A stretch of 64,000 bases of DNA from Elephas maximus indicus (taxonomy: Eukaryota; Chordata; Mammalia; Proboscidea; Elephantidae), in the NCBI RefSeq assembly GCF_024166365.1, contig NC_064822.1, positions 107,938,823 through 108,002,822 of the forward strand, in the 5' to 3' direction. Below are positions 45,339 to 62,080 of the stretch, piece after piece. The translations under genes and the position numbers were made by a program. The notes below the pieces were generated by a model that was not told the DNA's origin, searched no databases, and saw only the letters and a program-made list of their open reading frames with translations. Positions within the stretch are counted from its first letter, which is position 1; each line of letters starts with the position of its first letter.

Positions 45339-48300
45339 AAGCGTCTGTCATTTTGTCATATTGTGGGGCCTTGAGTGTTGCTGTGATGCTGGAAGCTATG
45401 CCACGAATATTCAAATACCAGCAGGGTCACCCATGGTGGACAGGTTTCAGCTGAGCTTCCAGACTAAGATAGACTAGGAAGAAGGATTTGGTGGTCTACT
45501 TCTGAAAAGAATTAGCCAATGAAAACATTATGAGTAGCAGCAGAACATTGTCTGATACAGTGCCAGAAGATGAGCCCCTCAAGTTGGAAGGCACCAAAAG
45601 ATGACCGTGAAAGAGCTACCTCCTCAAAGTAGAGTTGATCTTAAAGAAGTGGATGGAGTCAAGCTTTCGGAACCTTCATTTGCTGATGTGATATGACTTG
45701 AAATGAGAAGAAACACCTGCAAACATCCATTAATAATCAGAACATGGAAGGTAAGAAGTACGAATCTAGGAAAATTGAAAATCATCAAAAATGAATGGAA
45801 TGCATAAACATCAATATCCTAGGCATTAGCGAGCTGAAATGGACTGGTATTGGCCATTTTGAATTGGATAATCATATGGTCTACTATGCCAGGAATGACA
45901 ACTTGAAGAGGAATGGCATTGTATTCATCATGAAAAAGAACATTTCATGATCTCTCCTGAACTACAACACTGTCAGTGATAGGATAATATCCATACGCCT
46001 ACAAGGAAGGCCAGTTAATATGAGTATTATTCACATTTATGCACCAACCAGTAAGGCCAAAGATGAAGAAATTGAAGATTTTTACCAACTTCTGCACTCT
46101 GAAATTGATCAAACATGCAATCGGGATGCACTGATAATTACCGGTGATTGGAAAGCAAAAGTTGGAAACAAAGAAAAAGGATCAATAGTTGGAGAATACA
46201 GCTTTGGTGATGGAAACGATGGCGGAGAATGCAAAATTCAAGACGAAGAACTTCTTCAATGCAAATACCTTTTTTCAACAACGTAAGTGGCTACTATACA
46301 CATGGACCTTGCCCAGTGGAATATATAGGAATTTAATCGAGTATATATGTGGAAAGAGACAATGGAGAAGCTCAATATCATCAGTCAGAACAAGGCGAGG
46401 GGCTGACTGTGGAAGAGACCATCAATTGCTCATAGGCAAGTTCAAATTAAAGCTAAAGAAAATTAGAACAAGTCTACGAGAGCCAAAGTGCAACCTTGAA
46501 CATATCCCACCTGAATTTAGAGACCATCTCAAGAGTAGATTTGACATGTTGAAAACTAATGGTCCAAGACCAGACGAGTTGTGGAATGACATCATGAAGA
46601 AAGCAAAAGGTCATTCAAAGGATGGGAAAGAAAGAAAAGACCAAAATGGATGTCAGAAGAGACTTTGAAACTTGTTCTTGAATGTAGAGTAGCTAAAGGG
46701 AACGGAAGAAATGAAGAAGTGAAAGAACTGAACAGAAGATTTCAAAGGGCAGCTTGAGAAGACAAAGTAAAGCATTTTTATACCATGTGCAAAGACCTGG
46801 AGTTAGAAAACCAAAAGGGAAGAACATGCTTGGCATTTCTCAAGCTGAAAGAACTGAAAAAAAAATTCCAGCCTCAAGTGGCAGTACTGAAGGATTCTAT
46901 AGGGAAAATATTAAATGATACAGGAAGCGTCAAAAGAAGATAGAAGGAATACACAGTATCACTATCCCAAAAAGAGTTGGTTGACGTTCAGCCATTTCAG
47001 GAGATAGAATATGATCGGGAACCGATAGTACTGAAGGAAGAGGTCGAAGCTGCACTGAAAGCACTGGAGACAACAAGGTTCTAGGAATAGACGGAACACC
47101 AATTGATTCCTTTCAACAAATGGATGCAGGGCTGGAAGTGCTGAAGATCGTTCAAAAACGGCTGCAGCAGTATATCGACAGGGAACTGTCAGACATTCAA
47201 GCCAGATTCAGAAGGAGGATTTGGAACCAGGGATATCACTGCTGACGTCAGGTGAATCTTGGCTGAAAGTAGAGAATACCAGAAAGATGTTTACCTGTGT
47301 TTATTGACTATGCAGAGGCATTCGACTGTGTGGATCATAACAAATTATGGTTAACACTGTGAAGAATGGGAATTCCAGAACACTTAATCGTGTTTATGAG
47401 GAACCTGTACATAGATCAAAAGGCAGTTGTTGGAACAGAACAAGGGTATACTGTGTGGTTTAAAGTCAGGAAAGGTGTGCATCAAAGTTGTATCCTTTCA
47501 CCATAGTTATTCAGCTGGACTATATGAAGAAGAACGGGTCATCAGGATTGGAGGGAAACTCATTAACAACCTATGTTACGCAGGAGATACAACCTTGCTC
47601 ATTGAAAGTGAAAAACACTTGAAGCACTTAGTGATGAAGATCAAGGAGCACAGTCTTCAGTATGGATTACGCCTCAACATAAAGAAAACAAAAATTCTTA
47701 CAACTGGACCAATAAGCAACATCATGATAAACGGAGAAAAGATTCAAGTTGTCAAGGATTTCATTTTATTTGGATCCACAATCAACACCCATGGAAGCAA
47801 CAGTCAAGAAATCAAAGGATGCATTGCATTCAGCACATCTGCTGCAAAAGACCTCTTTAAAGTGTTAAAAAGCAAAGATGTTGCCTTGAAGACTAAAGCG
47901 TGCCTGACCCAAGCCACGGTGTTTTCAGTCGCCTCATCTGCATGCGAAATCTGTACAATGAATAAGGAAGGCTGAGGAAGAATTGATGCCTTTCAATTGT
48001 GGTGTTGTGGAAGAGTACTGAATATACCATGGACTTCCAAAAGAAAGAAGAAAACTGTCTTGGAAGAAGTACAGCCGAAATGTTCCTTGGAAGCAAGTGT
48101 GGCAAGACTTTGTCTCATGTACTTTTAGACATGTTATCAGGAGGGATCAGTCCCTGGAAAAGGGCATCACACTTGATAGAGGGTCAGAGAAAAAGAGGAG
48201 GACCCTCTATGAGATAGGCTGACACAGTGGCTGCAACAATGGGCTAGAGCATAACAAGGATTGTGAGGATGGCACAGGACTGGGCAGAGTGCCATTCTGT

Positions 48301-48340
48301 TGGGTCAGAACTGACTTGATGGCACCTAACAACAACAACA
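45339..48340 (+). mobile_element. Nearly full-length RTE (BovB-like) LINE
   Basis: About 3.0 kb with a 5' leader (GTCTGTCATTTTGTCATATTG, GACAGGTTTCAGCTGAGC), an endonuclease region at about 45740-46670 (IIHIYAPTSKAKDEEIEDFY, ALIITGDWKAKVGN), an RT region at about 47080-47960 (QYIDRELSDIQA, AEAFDCVDHNKLW, CGLRLNIKKTKILTTGP) and a 3' end CACCTAACAACAACAACA. The endonuclease motif normally GDFN reads GDWK. Several stops and frameshifts split the ORF, so it is inactive. It sits in an older L1 whose sequence resumes at once on the other side. Confidence 0.9.
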
Positions 48341-49415
48341 ATCTTTAGGGCTTTTATTTATTTTCCTTGCCTTATTGCTCTAGCTGGAACCTACGTTACA
48401 ATGTTGGATAGAAATGGTGGGATCAGATATCCTTGTCCTACTCACTCTTTCTTTGTTAAGTATGATGCCAACTGTAGGTTTTTCATAAATGACCTTTATC
48501 GGGTATAGGAATCTCCCCTCTAGAGCTATTTTTTAAAATAATCATAAATGGGTGTTGAATTTTTTCAAAAAATTTTTATGTATCTATTGAAGTGATTATA
48601 TAACGTTTCACCTTTGGCTAGTTGATATGCTGAACTGTATCAAATGATTTTTATATATCAAATGATTTTTGTATGTTAAACTAAGCTTAAATTTCTGGAA
48701 TAGATTTTACTTAGCCATGACATATTAACCACTTTATATATTATTATATTTGATTTGCTAATATTTTGTCAATGATTTTTGTATATATGTTAATGAGGGA
48801 TATTGGCCTATGATTTTCTGTTCTTGTAATATTCTTGTCTGGTTTTGCTATCAGAATTATACTGTCATCACCAAGTGAGTTGGGAAATGTTTCATCTTTC
48901 TTTATTTTCTGAAATAGTTTCTGTAATATTGGTATTATTTCTTCCCTAAATATTTGCTAAGATTTACTCTAAAGCCACCCAGGACTAGATCTTCTTTGTG
49001 GAAAGTTTTATTATCTACTCAATTTCTTTAATTGGCAAAAGTGCCATTAAGATTTTCTATTTCTTGTTTTATCAGTTTTGCTAAGTTGTGTTTCTTAAAC
49101 AATTTGTTCATCTAACTAGTCAGACTTTTAAATATAAAGTTGTTCATATTTACTTATTGTTTAATGTCTGTAGAATCTACAGTGATCTTACATTCATGCT
49201 ATTGTAGTTTGTGTTTTCTCTCTTGTTTTCTTGATGAATGTACTAGACGGTTTTCAATTTTATTAATTCTCTTAAAAAAACAAACTTTTAGCTTTGTTGG
49301 TTTTTTTTATCGCTTGCCCATTTTCTATTTTATTGAATTAGGCTCTTACATTTATTACTTCCTTCCCTCTACTTTCTTTGTGTTTAACTTGCTCTTTTCC
49401 TTTTGTTTTAGCTTC
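48341..49415 (-). mobile_element. Old L1 LINE, RT region
   Basis: Continuation of the L1 interrupted at 45339. It parallels the reverse-strand RT section of the better preserved L1 (4140-5150), for example CATAAATGGGTGTTGAATTT at 48543 against 4377. It is decayed and interrupted again at 49416. Confidence 0.8.
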
Positions 49416-51258
49416 TGTCTTAGTTGTCTAGGGCTATAATACAGAAATACCACAAATGGATGGCTCTAACAAGAGAAATGTATTCTCTCACAGTCTAGAG
49501 GCCTAGAAATCTGAATTCAGGGTGCCAGCTCCAGGAGAAGGCTTTCTCTTTCTGCTGGCTCTAGGGGAAGGTACTTGTCATCTATCTTCCCCTGGTCTAG
49601 GGACCCTGGGTCCAAAGGACACACTCTGTTCCTGCCATTAGTTTCTTGGTGATATGAGGTCCCCCGTCTCTCTGCTCAATTCTCTCTTTTATTCTCAAAA
49701 AAGATTGACTCTAGATGCAACCTAATCTTGTGGCTTGAGTCCTGCCTTATTAACATAACCACCTCTAATCCTGCCTCATTAACATCATAAAGGTAGGATT
49801 TACAACATTTAGGAAAAGCACATCAGATGACAAAATGATAGACTATCACACAAAACTGAGAATCATGGTCTAGCGAAGTTGACACACATTTTTGGGGAAC
49901 CCAATTCAATTCGTAACATTCCACCTTTTGGCCCCCCAAAATTCATGTCCTTGCCACATGTAAAACACATTCACCCTATCATATCATCCCAAAAGTCTTA
50001 AATCAACTCCAAGTCCAAATTCCATCCTGGGGCAAAATTCCTCTTCATACAAATTATCTGCTTCCAAAGCACAATGGTGGAATAGGCACGAGGTAAACAT
50101 TTCCATTACAAATGGGAGAAATTGGAGGGAAAGAAGGGATAACAGGCATCAAGCAAGTCAGCAGAACAAATTATACTAGCTCTCAAGGCTTGAAAATAAT
50201 CCTGTGTTCTCTGAGACCATTTAGGCAGTGGCTCTGCCCTCCAGACTCTGAGTGTTGGCCACATTCTCCAGGTTCTGGATGGAGGTCCCTCAGCCCTGGG
50301 CTTCAGCTCCACCTTCCATGCCCTGGAATGATAACTCTGCTCCCTCACATTTGGACAGCCCCATTCTCCTAGTCCATCTGAGTGGTGAGCCTACCCCTTC
50401 AGCCCTGGTAGTCCCTGTTCTTCTGCCTCTTGGGCATGGCAGCCCGCCCCCTCAGCTTCGGGTAGAGGATCTGGCCCCATCCCACTGACACTCCTGAAAG
50501 GCAGGCCCACACTCCAGAACTGAGTGGTGGAACCTAGGAGGCTATGGCCCCATACTTTGAAACCTCAGAGGCCATGGCTCCACCTTTTGAGACCCCAGAG
50601 GCTGTGGCCCTACCTTTTGAAAGTGAGGCCACTCTGATTCCTGTTCCTTGGCTTCTTGGCCCCTCGGGCCTCACTGCCCATGTCTACTCTGCTGGGCAAG
50701 TATTCCAAAGCTCTTCATCTCCACCATTAGGTGCCTGGAGGCACCTCACTCTTGGTACCAAATTCCGTGTTGGTTTTCTAGCGCTGCTGTAACAAAAATA
50801 CCACAAGTGGATGGCTTTAACAAACAGGAAATTTATTCTCTGACTGTCTGGGAGGCTAGAAGTCTGAATTCAGGGTGCCAGCTCCAGGGGAAGCCTTTCT
50901 GTTGGCTCTGGGAGAAGGTCCTTGTCATCCATCTTCCCTTGGTCTAGGAAATTTTCACTGCATACACTCCTGGCTCTTCTTGCTTGGTGGTACTGAGGTC
51001 CCTCTGTCTGTCTGCTTGCCTCTCTCTTTTATATCTTGATAGAGATTGACTCAAGATCAACCTAATATTGTAGATTGAGTTCTGACTCATTAACATAACT
51101 GCCTTTAATCCTGCTTCATTAACATCATAAAGGTAGGATTTACAACATATAGGAAAATCACATCAGATGACAAAATAGTGGACAATCACACAATACTGGG
51201 AATCACAGCCTAGCCAAGTTGACACACATTTTGGGAGGACACAATTCAATCCATAACA
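49416..51258 (-). mobile_element. MaLR-type LTR element fossil with two LTRs
   Basis: Two LTRs of about 500 bp (49416-49918 and 50768-51258), each TG...CA-like in reverse, flank an internal non-coding region of about 850 bp (49919-50767). The internal start CATTCCACCTTTTGGCCCCC and the later run of GAGGCCATGGCTCCACC-like repeats match the internal sequence known for THE1/MST/MLT elements (ERVL-MaLR). The structure looks whole, but no protein is coded, as is usual for the family. The LTRs differ from each other by many substitutions and a few indels, so it is not recent. It lies inside an old L1. Confidence 0.82.
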
Positions 51259-51934
51259 ACTTATGTGTAAAAACAGATCATTGATTGCTTTTAATCCTTT
51301 CTTATTTTCCAATACAAGCATTTAAAGCTATAAACTTCTCTATTAGCACTGATTTTAACTGCATTCAATGACTTTTGATATACTGATTTTTTTATTATCA
51401 ATAACTCTAAAATGTTTTCATTTAAAATTTTCCTTGTGATGTCTTTGATCCATGGGTTATTCAGAAATACTTTGTTTAGTTTCCAAATATTCTAAAAGTT
51501 TGGAGATTCTTTTGGATCTTCTACATACACAGTGATGCTATATGAAAAATTTTTTAGTTCTATTTCTCTCTTTCTTGTCCTTAAGATGCTTATTTCTTTG
51601 TCTTCCTTTATTGCACTGGCTATGATCTCTAGTATAATATAGAATAATTATGGCGATGATAGGTATTTTTGCCTCCTTCCTGATCTCAAAGTGAAACTTT
51701 TCAATCATTCACTACTAAGTAAATATTTTCTCTATATTTTTTGGTAAATGCCCTTGATCATATTATGAAAATATGTGTTTATTTATAGTTTTAACAAGTG
51801 TTTTAAAATTATGAGTGAGTGTTAAAATGCTTTTCCTGTATCTCTCAAGATGATCATCTGATTCCTATACATTTTTTCTATTTTCTATTAATGTTGCACG
51901 TTACATGATTAATATTTTGATTGATAAACCACAC
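51259..51934 (-). mobile_element. Old L1 LINE fragments
   Basis: At 51270-51480 the L1 interrupted at 49416 continues (GCATTTAAAGCTATAAACTTC, GTGATGTCTTTGATCCATGG). From about 51540 the text jumps back to an RT-type section (GCACTGGCTATGATCTCTAG), so this is either a second L1 fragment or a rearrangement. Confidence 0.7.
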
Positions 51935-52349
51935 TGTAGTGATGTTTGGATGCTGACAGCTTGTAAGCCCCAATCCTGCTCTTCCTCTTCTGCCCACATC
52001 TGGGAGAGCTGATAAGAAAGCCTGAGTACTTCGACATTCAAAATTTAAACCATGTGCAAGAACCCTCAGACTGGCTCCACCTCCTAAAAATCATAAAAAC
52101 TCCAAACCAGTCTTCTTTCCCTGCTTTCTCAAGCTGTTTTTGGACCACCTTGGGAGGCCTCCCCTGCTCTTTCCAAAAAGCCTTATTACATGAGTCATAA
52201 ACCCTTTCATATCCTCTTGGTATATGTGCATGCTTTTGTTACTGCTGCTGCTGCCTATGCCTCTGTCACTGAAAAAGATTCTGATCCTCAAGGTTATAGG
52301 GATTAATTCAACTATTTCTATGGAGGAGGTCTCAAGCCCTGACAATACT

Positions 52350-52493
52350 GATCTGAAGCGCTCACCAAAAACTCGGGGCTGGAATTCACCAGCTGCTTTT
52401 TGGAAACCTATGGGGCAGTTCTACTATGTCCTACAGGTTCACTAAGAGTCAGAATCGACTTGACTGCAAAGGGTTTGGGTTTTTTTTTGGTTT
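52350..52493 (+). mobile_element. AfroSINE, truncated head
   Basis: The body and tail are readable: GGAATTCACCAGCTGCTTTT, AGTCAGAATCGACTTGACTG, then GGGTTTGGG and a T run. It lies at the edge of the retroviral LTR. Confidence 0.82.
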
Positions 52494-52561
52494 TGGAGGA
52501 AGAAACTTATAAACATGAGGAAGGTAAAGAGAAATCCCCTCCAAGTATATTCACTCAGAGA

Positions 52562-52662
52562 AATAGAAAAAGAGACAGAGAGGCAGGGAGAAAGGGACAG
52601 AGGGAGGGAAGAAAGAAGGAAGGAAAGAAGGGAGGGAGGGAGGAAAGGAAGGAAGGAAGGAA
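52562..52662. repeat. Purine-rich GGAA/GGGA microsatellite
   Basis: Irregular tandem AGGG, GAAG and GGAA units occupy about 100 bp, following the SINE. The ORFs across it (Arg/Lys/Gly/Glu repeats) are compositional. Confidence 0.9.
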
Positions 52663-52992
52663 CCTGAACACATGGGGGAAGAAACAAACAAACAAAAAAA
52701 CTGAAACAGAGATCCACAGTTTGACCCAACTGGAAATCCAGAATTGACTAAAATAATTTATGCAACAAAAAGATAAAAGGGTGCTGATTGGTTTTGTGTC
52801 ATTACAACATAGGTTGTAAACTAACTTTAACATCTGCTGAAATACAATTGGCAAACCTTCATGGCTTTAATCAATGCTGGAGCTAAAATTACAATTATAC
52901 CTGAGGATCCCACTAAATTTAAACAAGTTACCTCTTGTAAGGAACCTGGGATCAATTCTCGGCCAATGCACCTCAGGCATAGCCACCACCTA

Positions 52993-53241
52993 CCTGTCAG
53001 TGGAAGCTTACATGTTGCTGTGGTGGTGAACAGGTTTCAGTAGAGCTTCCAGACTAAGGTAGAGTAGGAAGACAGGCTTGGCAATATATTTCCAAAAACC
53101 AACCAATGAAAACCCTATGGATCACAATGGTCTGATTGTCAATCAATCTTGGGGTTGGCTCAGGGCCGGCCAGCATTTTATTCCATCGTGCATGGGATCA
53201 CCCTGAGTCAGGGGCAATCTAGAGGTTAGCTAGCAACAACA
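52993..53241 (+). mobile_element. Short internally deleted RTE derivative
   Basis: The 5' RTE leader (CTGTCAGTGG, GAACAGGTTTCAGTAGAGC, ACCCTATGGATCACAATGG) joins directly to the RTE 3' end (TCATCG-like CATGGGATCACCCTGAGTC to TAGCTAGCAACAACAAC). The total is about 249 bp. An 8-bp flanking duplication, ACCACCTA, lies at 52985-52992 and 53242-53249. Confidence 0.82.
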
Positions 53242-54567
53242 ACCACCTATAATCTTGGGGGAAGTTACTGAACATAAAATAGAGAAAAAACAGGCATGGC
53301 TCACCTTAATTATTGGAATTATCACCTTTCCTAAATTCCCCGTAGTCACAGAACCTTTTCCCCTAAAATATCCCATAGTGGGCATTGCCACTCTGACCCA
53401 ATGAGTAATAAATTAAAATTAAATTAAGTCTTTGGCACTTGCAAATTGGCTTGACAAAATTTGACCTTGTTAAAACAGTTAATATGATCCAATGTAAATT
53501 AAAACAGGAACTTCAGGAATTGAAACCCATTAAACAAGGCCTGTTCAGAGAAGGGATGCTTATTCCCACTGCTTTTCCTTTAACAACCTAACTTCACGTG
53601 TTTTTAAACTTGAAAAGAATAAATGGCGCCTTACAGTGGATTGCCATCACCTTAATGCCATGGTCCTACCCATGAAGGCCCCAAACCCAATGTTATTGAA
53701 ATTATTGACTCCATCCAATCAACAACTGGTAAATATTTTGCTATTATAGATTTGGCTGATATATTCTGTTCAGGGCGTATTTCAACAGTCTCTTGGCCAC
53801 AGTTAGCCTTCACCTCAGGAGTGGTATAATTCACCTTTACCCGGTTACTCATGGAGCACCTCAACAGCCTTACTATCATACACAGTCTTTGCAGGCAAGA
53901 TCTTAACTGTATCCAACTTTCTCCAGGAGCACAGGCATGACATTACATTGATGATATTCTTCTCTGAAGAAATTCATTTGACACATTCATTTAGGACATA
54001 TAAATATTTACAAAGGAGCTCCCCAAAAGAGAATGGGCCACTGCCCCAGGCATAATGCAAAGTCCCGCCACCTCAGTTAAATTTTGTAAGCCAAGAGCCG
54101 TTCCATCCCTGTCAAAAAAACAGCTATTGACCCTCAGCACTCATAACGTTTTAACAAGCTCACCTTTTGGGCCTTTCTGGGTTCTGGAGGCAACATATTC
54201 CTCATGTACAATTTTTACTTGAGCCCATTTCTGCTGTTCCTAACAGATCAGTTCACCTTGAATGGGGCCCCTTCCAAAAAAAACAAAATGCTCTAGAACT
54301 GTCCAAATCACGATACAACAAACACTTCTGCTAGTGCCCTCCAGAGACTCCTTCACTGTAGAGAATTTAGCAACCTCCTCTCATGCCTCCTGGAGCCTCT
54401 GGATCACCCACGATGGCCAGTTTTCCTTTAATGTCATTCCATTCTCCTTGTAAATTATCAACAGAACCAACCAATCAAACCTGGGTAGATTAACTTTCAT
54501 GGGATCTCTAGACTGGGTTTAGACCTTGAAGAACAATTCTGCACAACATCTTATATTATAAAAGCAT

Positions 54568-54573
54568 TTTATT
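54568..54573 (-). terminator. Polyadenylation signal of KRT5
   Basis: AATAAA on the minus strand in CAAATAAAATGC, about 345 bases after the stop codon. Confidence 0.85.
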
Positions 54574-54915
54574 TGAACAGACTCTGGAGGTAGTCAGAAC
54601 CAAAAAGAACTGGGGAGATGGGATGAGGATTCTGTTTTGATGGTTTAGACACTGGAAAACTTTAGATTCTTTTGTCATCAAAGACTATGCTGTAGGGACT
54701 TAAAGGCTGATTTGAAGCAGAACATAAAATTGTGACACGGGAGACAAGAAACGGGATTAGGTACTCTAGCAGACCAAAGAATGTGATTCTGCAGTAGGAT
54801 TGGAGTAGACTACACTCCAGAAAAGAGAAAACTTTGGCTTGGGCAGCTAGCTAGAAGAGATAGTCACCATGGGCCAGGTTGCTGCACTTGGGAGCAGTGA
54901 CTTGGTGCAGGATTC

Positions 54916-60822
<5,907 letters not shown>

Positions 60823-60841
60823 TTACTGGGACCTGCAAGCC

Positions 60842-60850
60842 CCTTTTATC
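60842..60850 (-). promoter_or_regulatory. TATA-type box of KRT5
   Basis: GATAAAAGGG on the minus strand lies about 120 bp upstream of the ATG, at a place and with a sequence typical of keratin promoters. It implies a 5'UTR of roughly 90 nt. Confidence 0.75.
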
Positions 60851-60955
60851 CCCTCCAGAGCTGGGCTGGGCTGGAGAGCTGTCGAGATGTGAATGATGAA
60901 GTAAGTGGGCTGGGCATGGCTGGGGGGCAGCTGTGAGCTCACCGCACACCTGCAC

Positions 60956-61877
60956 GGTGGTGTGGGGTGCAAACTCTTTCTTCCTGCCAGGCTCAGCTCG
61001 TTTAGGAATAACCTTGCCTTGCAGCGCTGATCTATTGGCAGCACTTCCGCAGCCCTAGCAGCAATGTCTCTTCACTGACAGGGCCGGGGGCTGTGAGCAG
61101 ACCGAGAATGCCAGGGAGCAAGGGAGCATTGGTCAGAGTGTCCTGAGGGACCCTCACAGGACCACTGCTAATGTTGACCGTCCTAGCCCAGACACAACAG
61201 GCATGTGCTCTTCCAGGTTGGGGGATAGCAACGGGGGCCACATGAGCCCCCTGCCTGGTAGAACTCCTCTGAATTCAGCATTTTCTGTGGCTTTTGACAT
61301 TTTCCTTGCTTTTTGACAGCACGTTACAGGGGCTTAGCAAACCCAGGGATCCCCTGTGTCCCCTGACAAAAACTCCTGAGCCTCAGCCTGGCAGTCGCGT
61401 CTCTTTTCAGGGGGAGCTGCCCCCCCGGTATGTTCCAGCAGGCTCTCAGCTATTCTACTAGGGAAGAAATGAATCATCGAATCTGTTGATACAGGCTGGA
61501 GGCCGCCGCAAACACATACTTGCAGGAGTTTCTAATCTCGTCAGTAACGTGTTGAGAATCTGCCGACCTGTTATAACGGCGGGCGAGCCGTCCCGTTCCA
61601 AGCAACGGGAATTGCTGCCTTTTCCCTAAGTGCCAACCCAAAGCCTCCTTCACGGCCAAGGGAATGGAAAATGGAATTCTCAGTCCATGGCTTGTCCTGC
61701 CAAAGACACAAGACAGAGCAATTGGGGGGACCAGGCTGTGGCATGACAATCTGCCACAGTGGCTTCAGACAGGACCCCATAAGAGCCCCTATGTAGGGCT
61801 AGTTTGGGTGGGTTGTGGCAGTAGAGGGAAAAGAGAAGGTTCTGGTTAGATTTGAGCAAGCATCTGTCCTAAGCCGA
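60956..61877. other. KRT5 upstream region, nothing coding
   Basis: Likely part of the KRT5 5' regulatory region by position. No gene was recognised, and short ORFs on both strands have no domain motifs. Confidence 0.45.
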
Positions 61878-62080
61878 AGCTAGCTGCAGTTCAGTCGACA
61901 CAGACTCGTGGCGACCCCATGTGTTTCAGAGCAGATCTGTGCTCCACAGGGCTTTGAATGATTGTGATCTTTTGGAACTAAATCTCCAGGCCTTTCTTCC
62001 AAGCTGCTTCTGAGTGGACTTGAGCCTTCACACTTTCAGTTAGCAGCTGAATGCGTTAACCAAATTTGCACGATACCTAA
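61878..62080 (-). mobile_element. AfroSINE, long-body type, diverged
   Basis: The tail CAGTTCAGTCGACACAGACTC with GTGGCGACCCCATGTGTTTC, the body GATCTTTTGGAACTAAATC and the head TTAGCAGCTGAATGCGTTAAC are readable. Confidence 0.8.

Larger units (their letters stand above)
51935..54470 (+). mobile_element. Decayed endogenous retrovirus fossil
   Basis: A probable 5' LTR (51935-52344, TGTAGTGATG...CTGACA) is followed by an internal region with protease-like (about 52860-52930) and reverse-transcriptase-like (about 53600-53980) stretches. No 3' LTR was recognised, so the right part is missing or too decayed. It is heavily broken, with many disruptions, and looks old. Later insertions are an AfroSINE (52350-52493) and a short RTE derivative (52993-53241), plus a purine microsatellite. 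The class is uncertain; an ERVL-like or class I origin is possible. Confidence 0.65.

Noticed and set aside
52400-52747. Basic, Arg/Lys/Glu/Gly-rich ORF
   Set aside because: It is produced by the purine microsatellite and SINE tail; there is no evidence of a gene.
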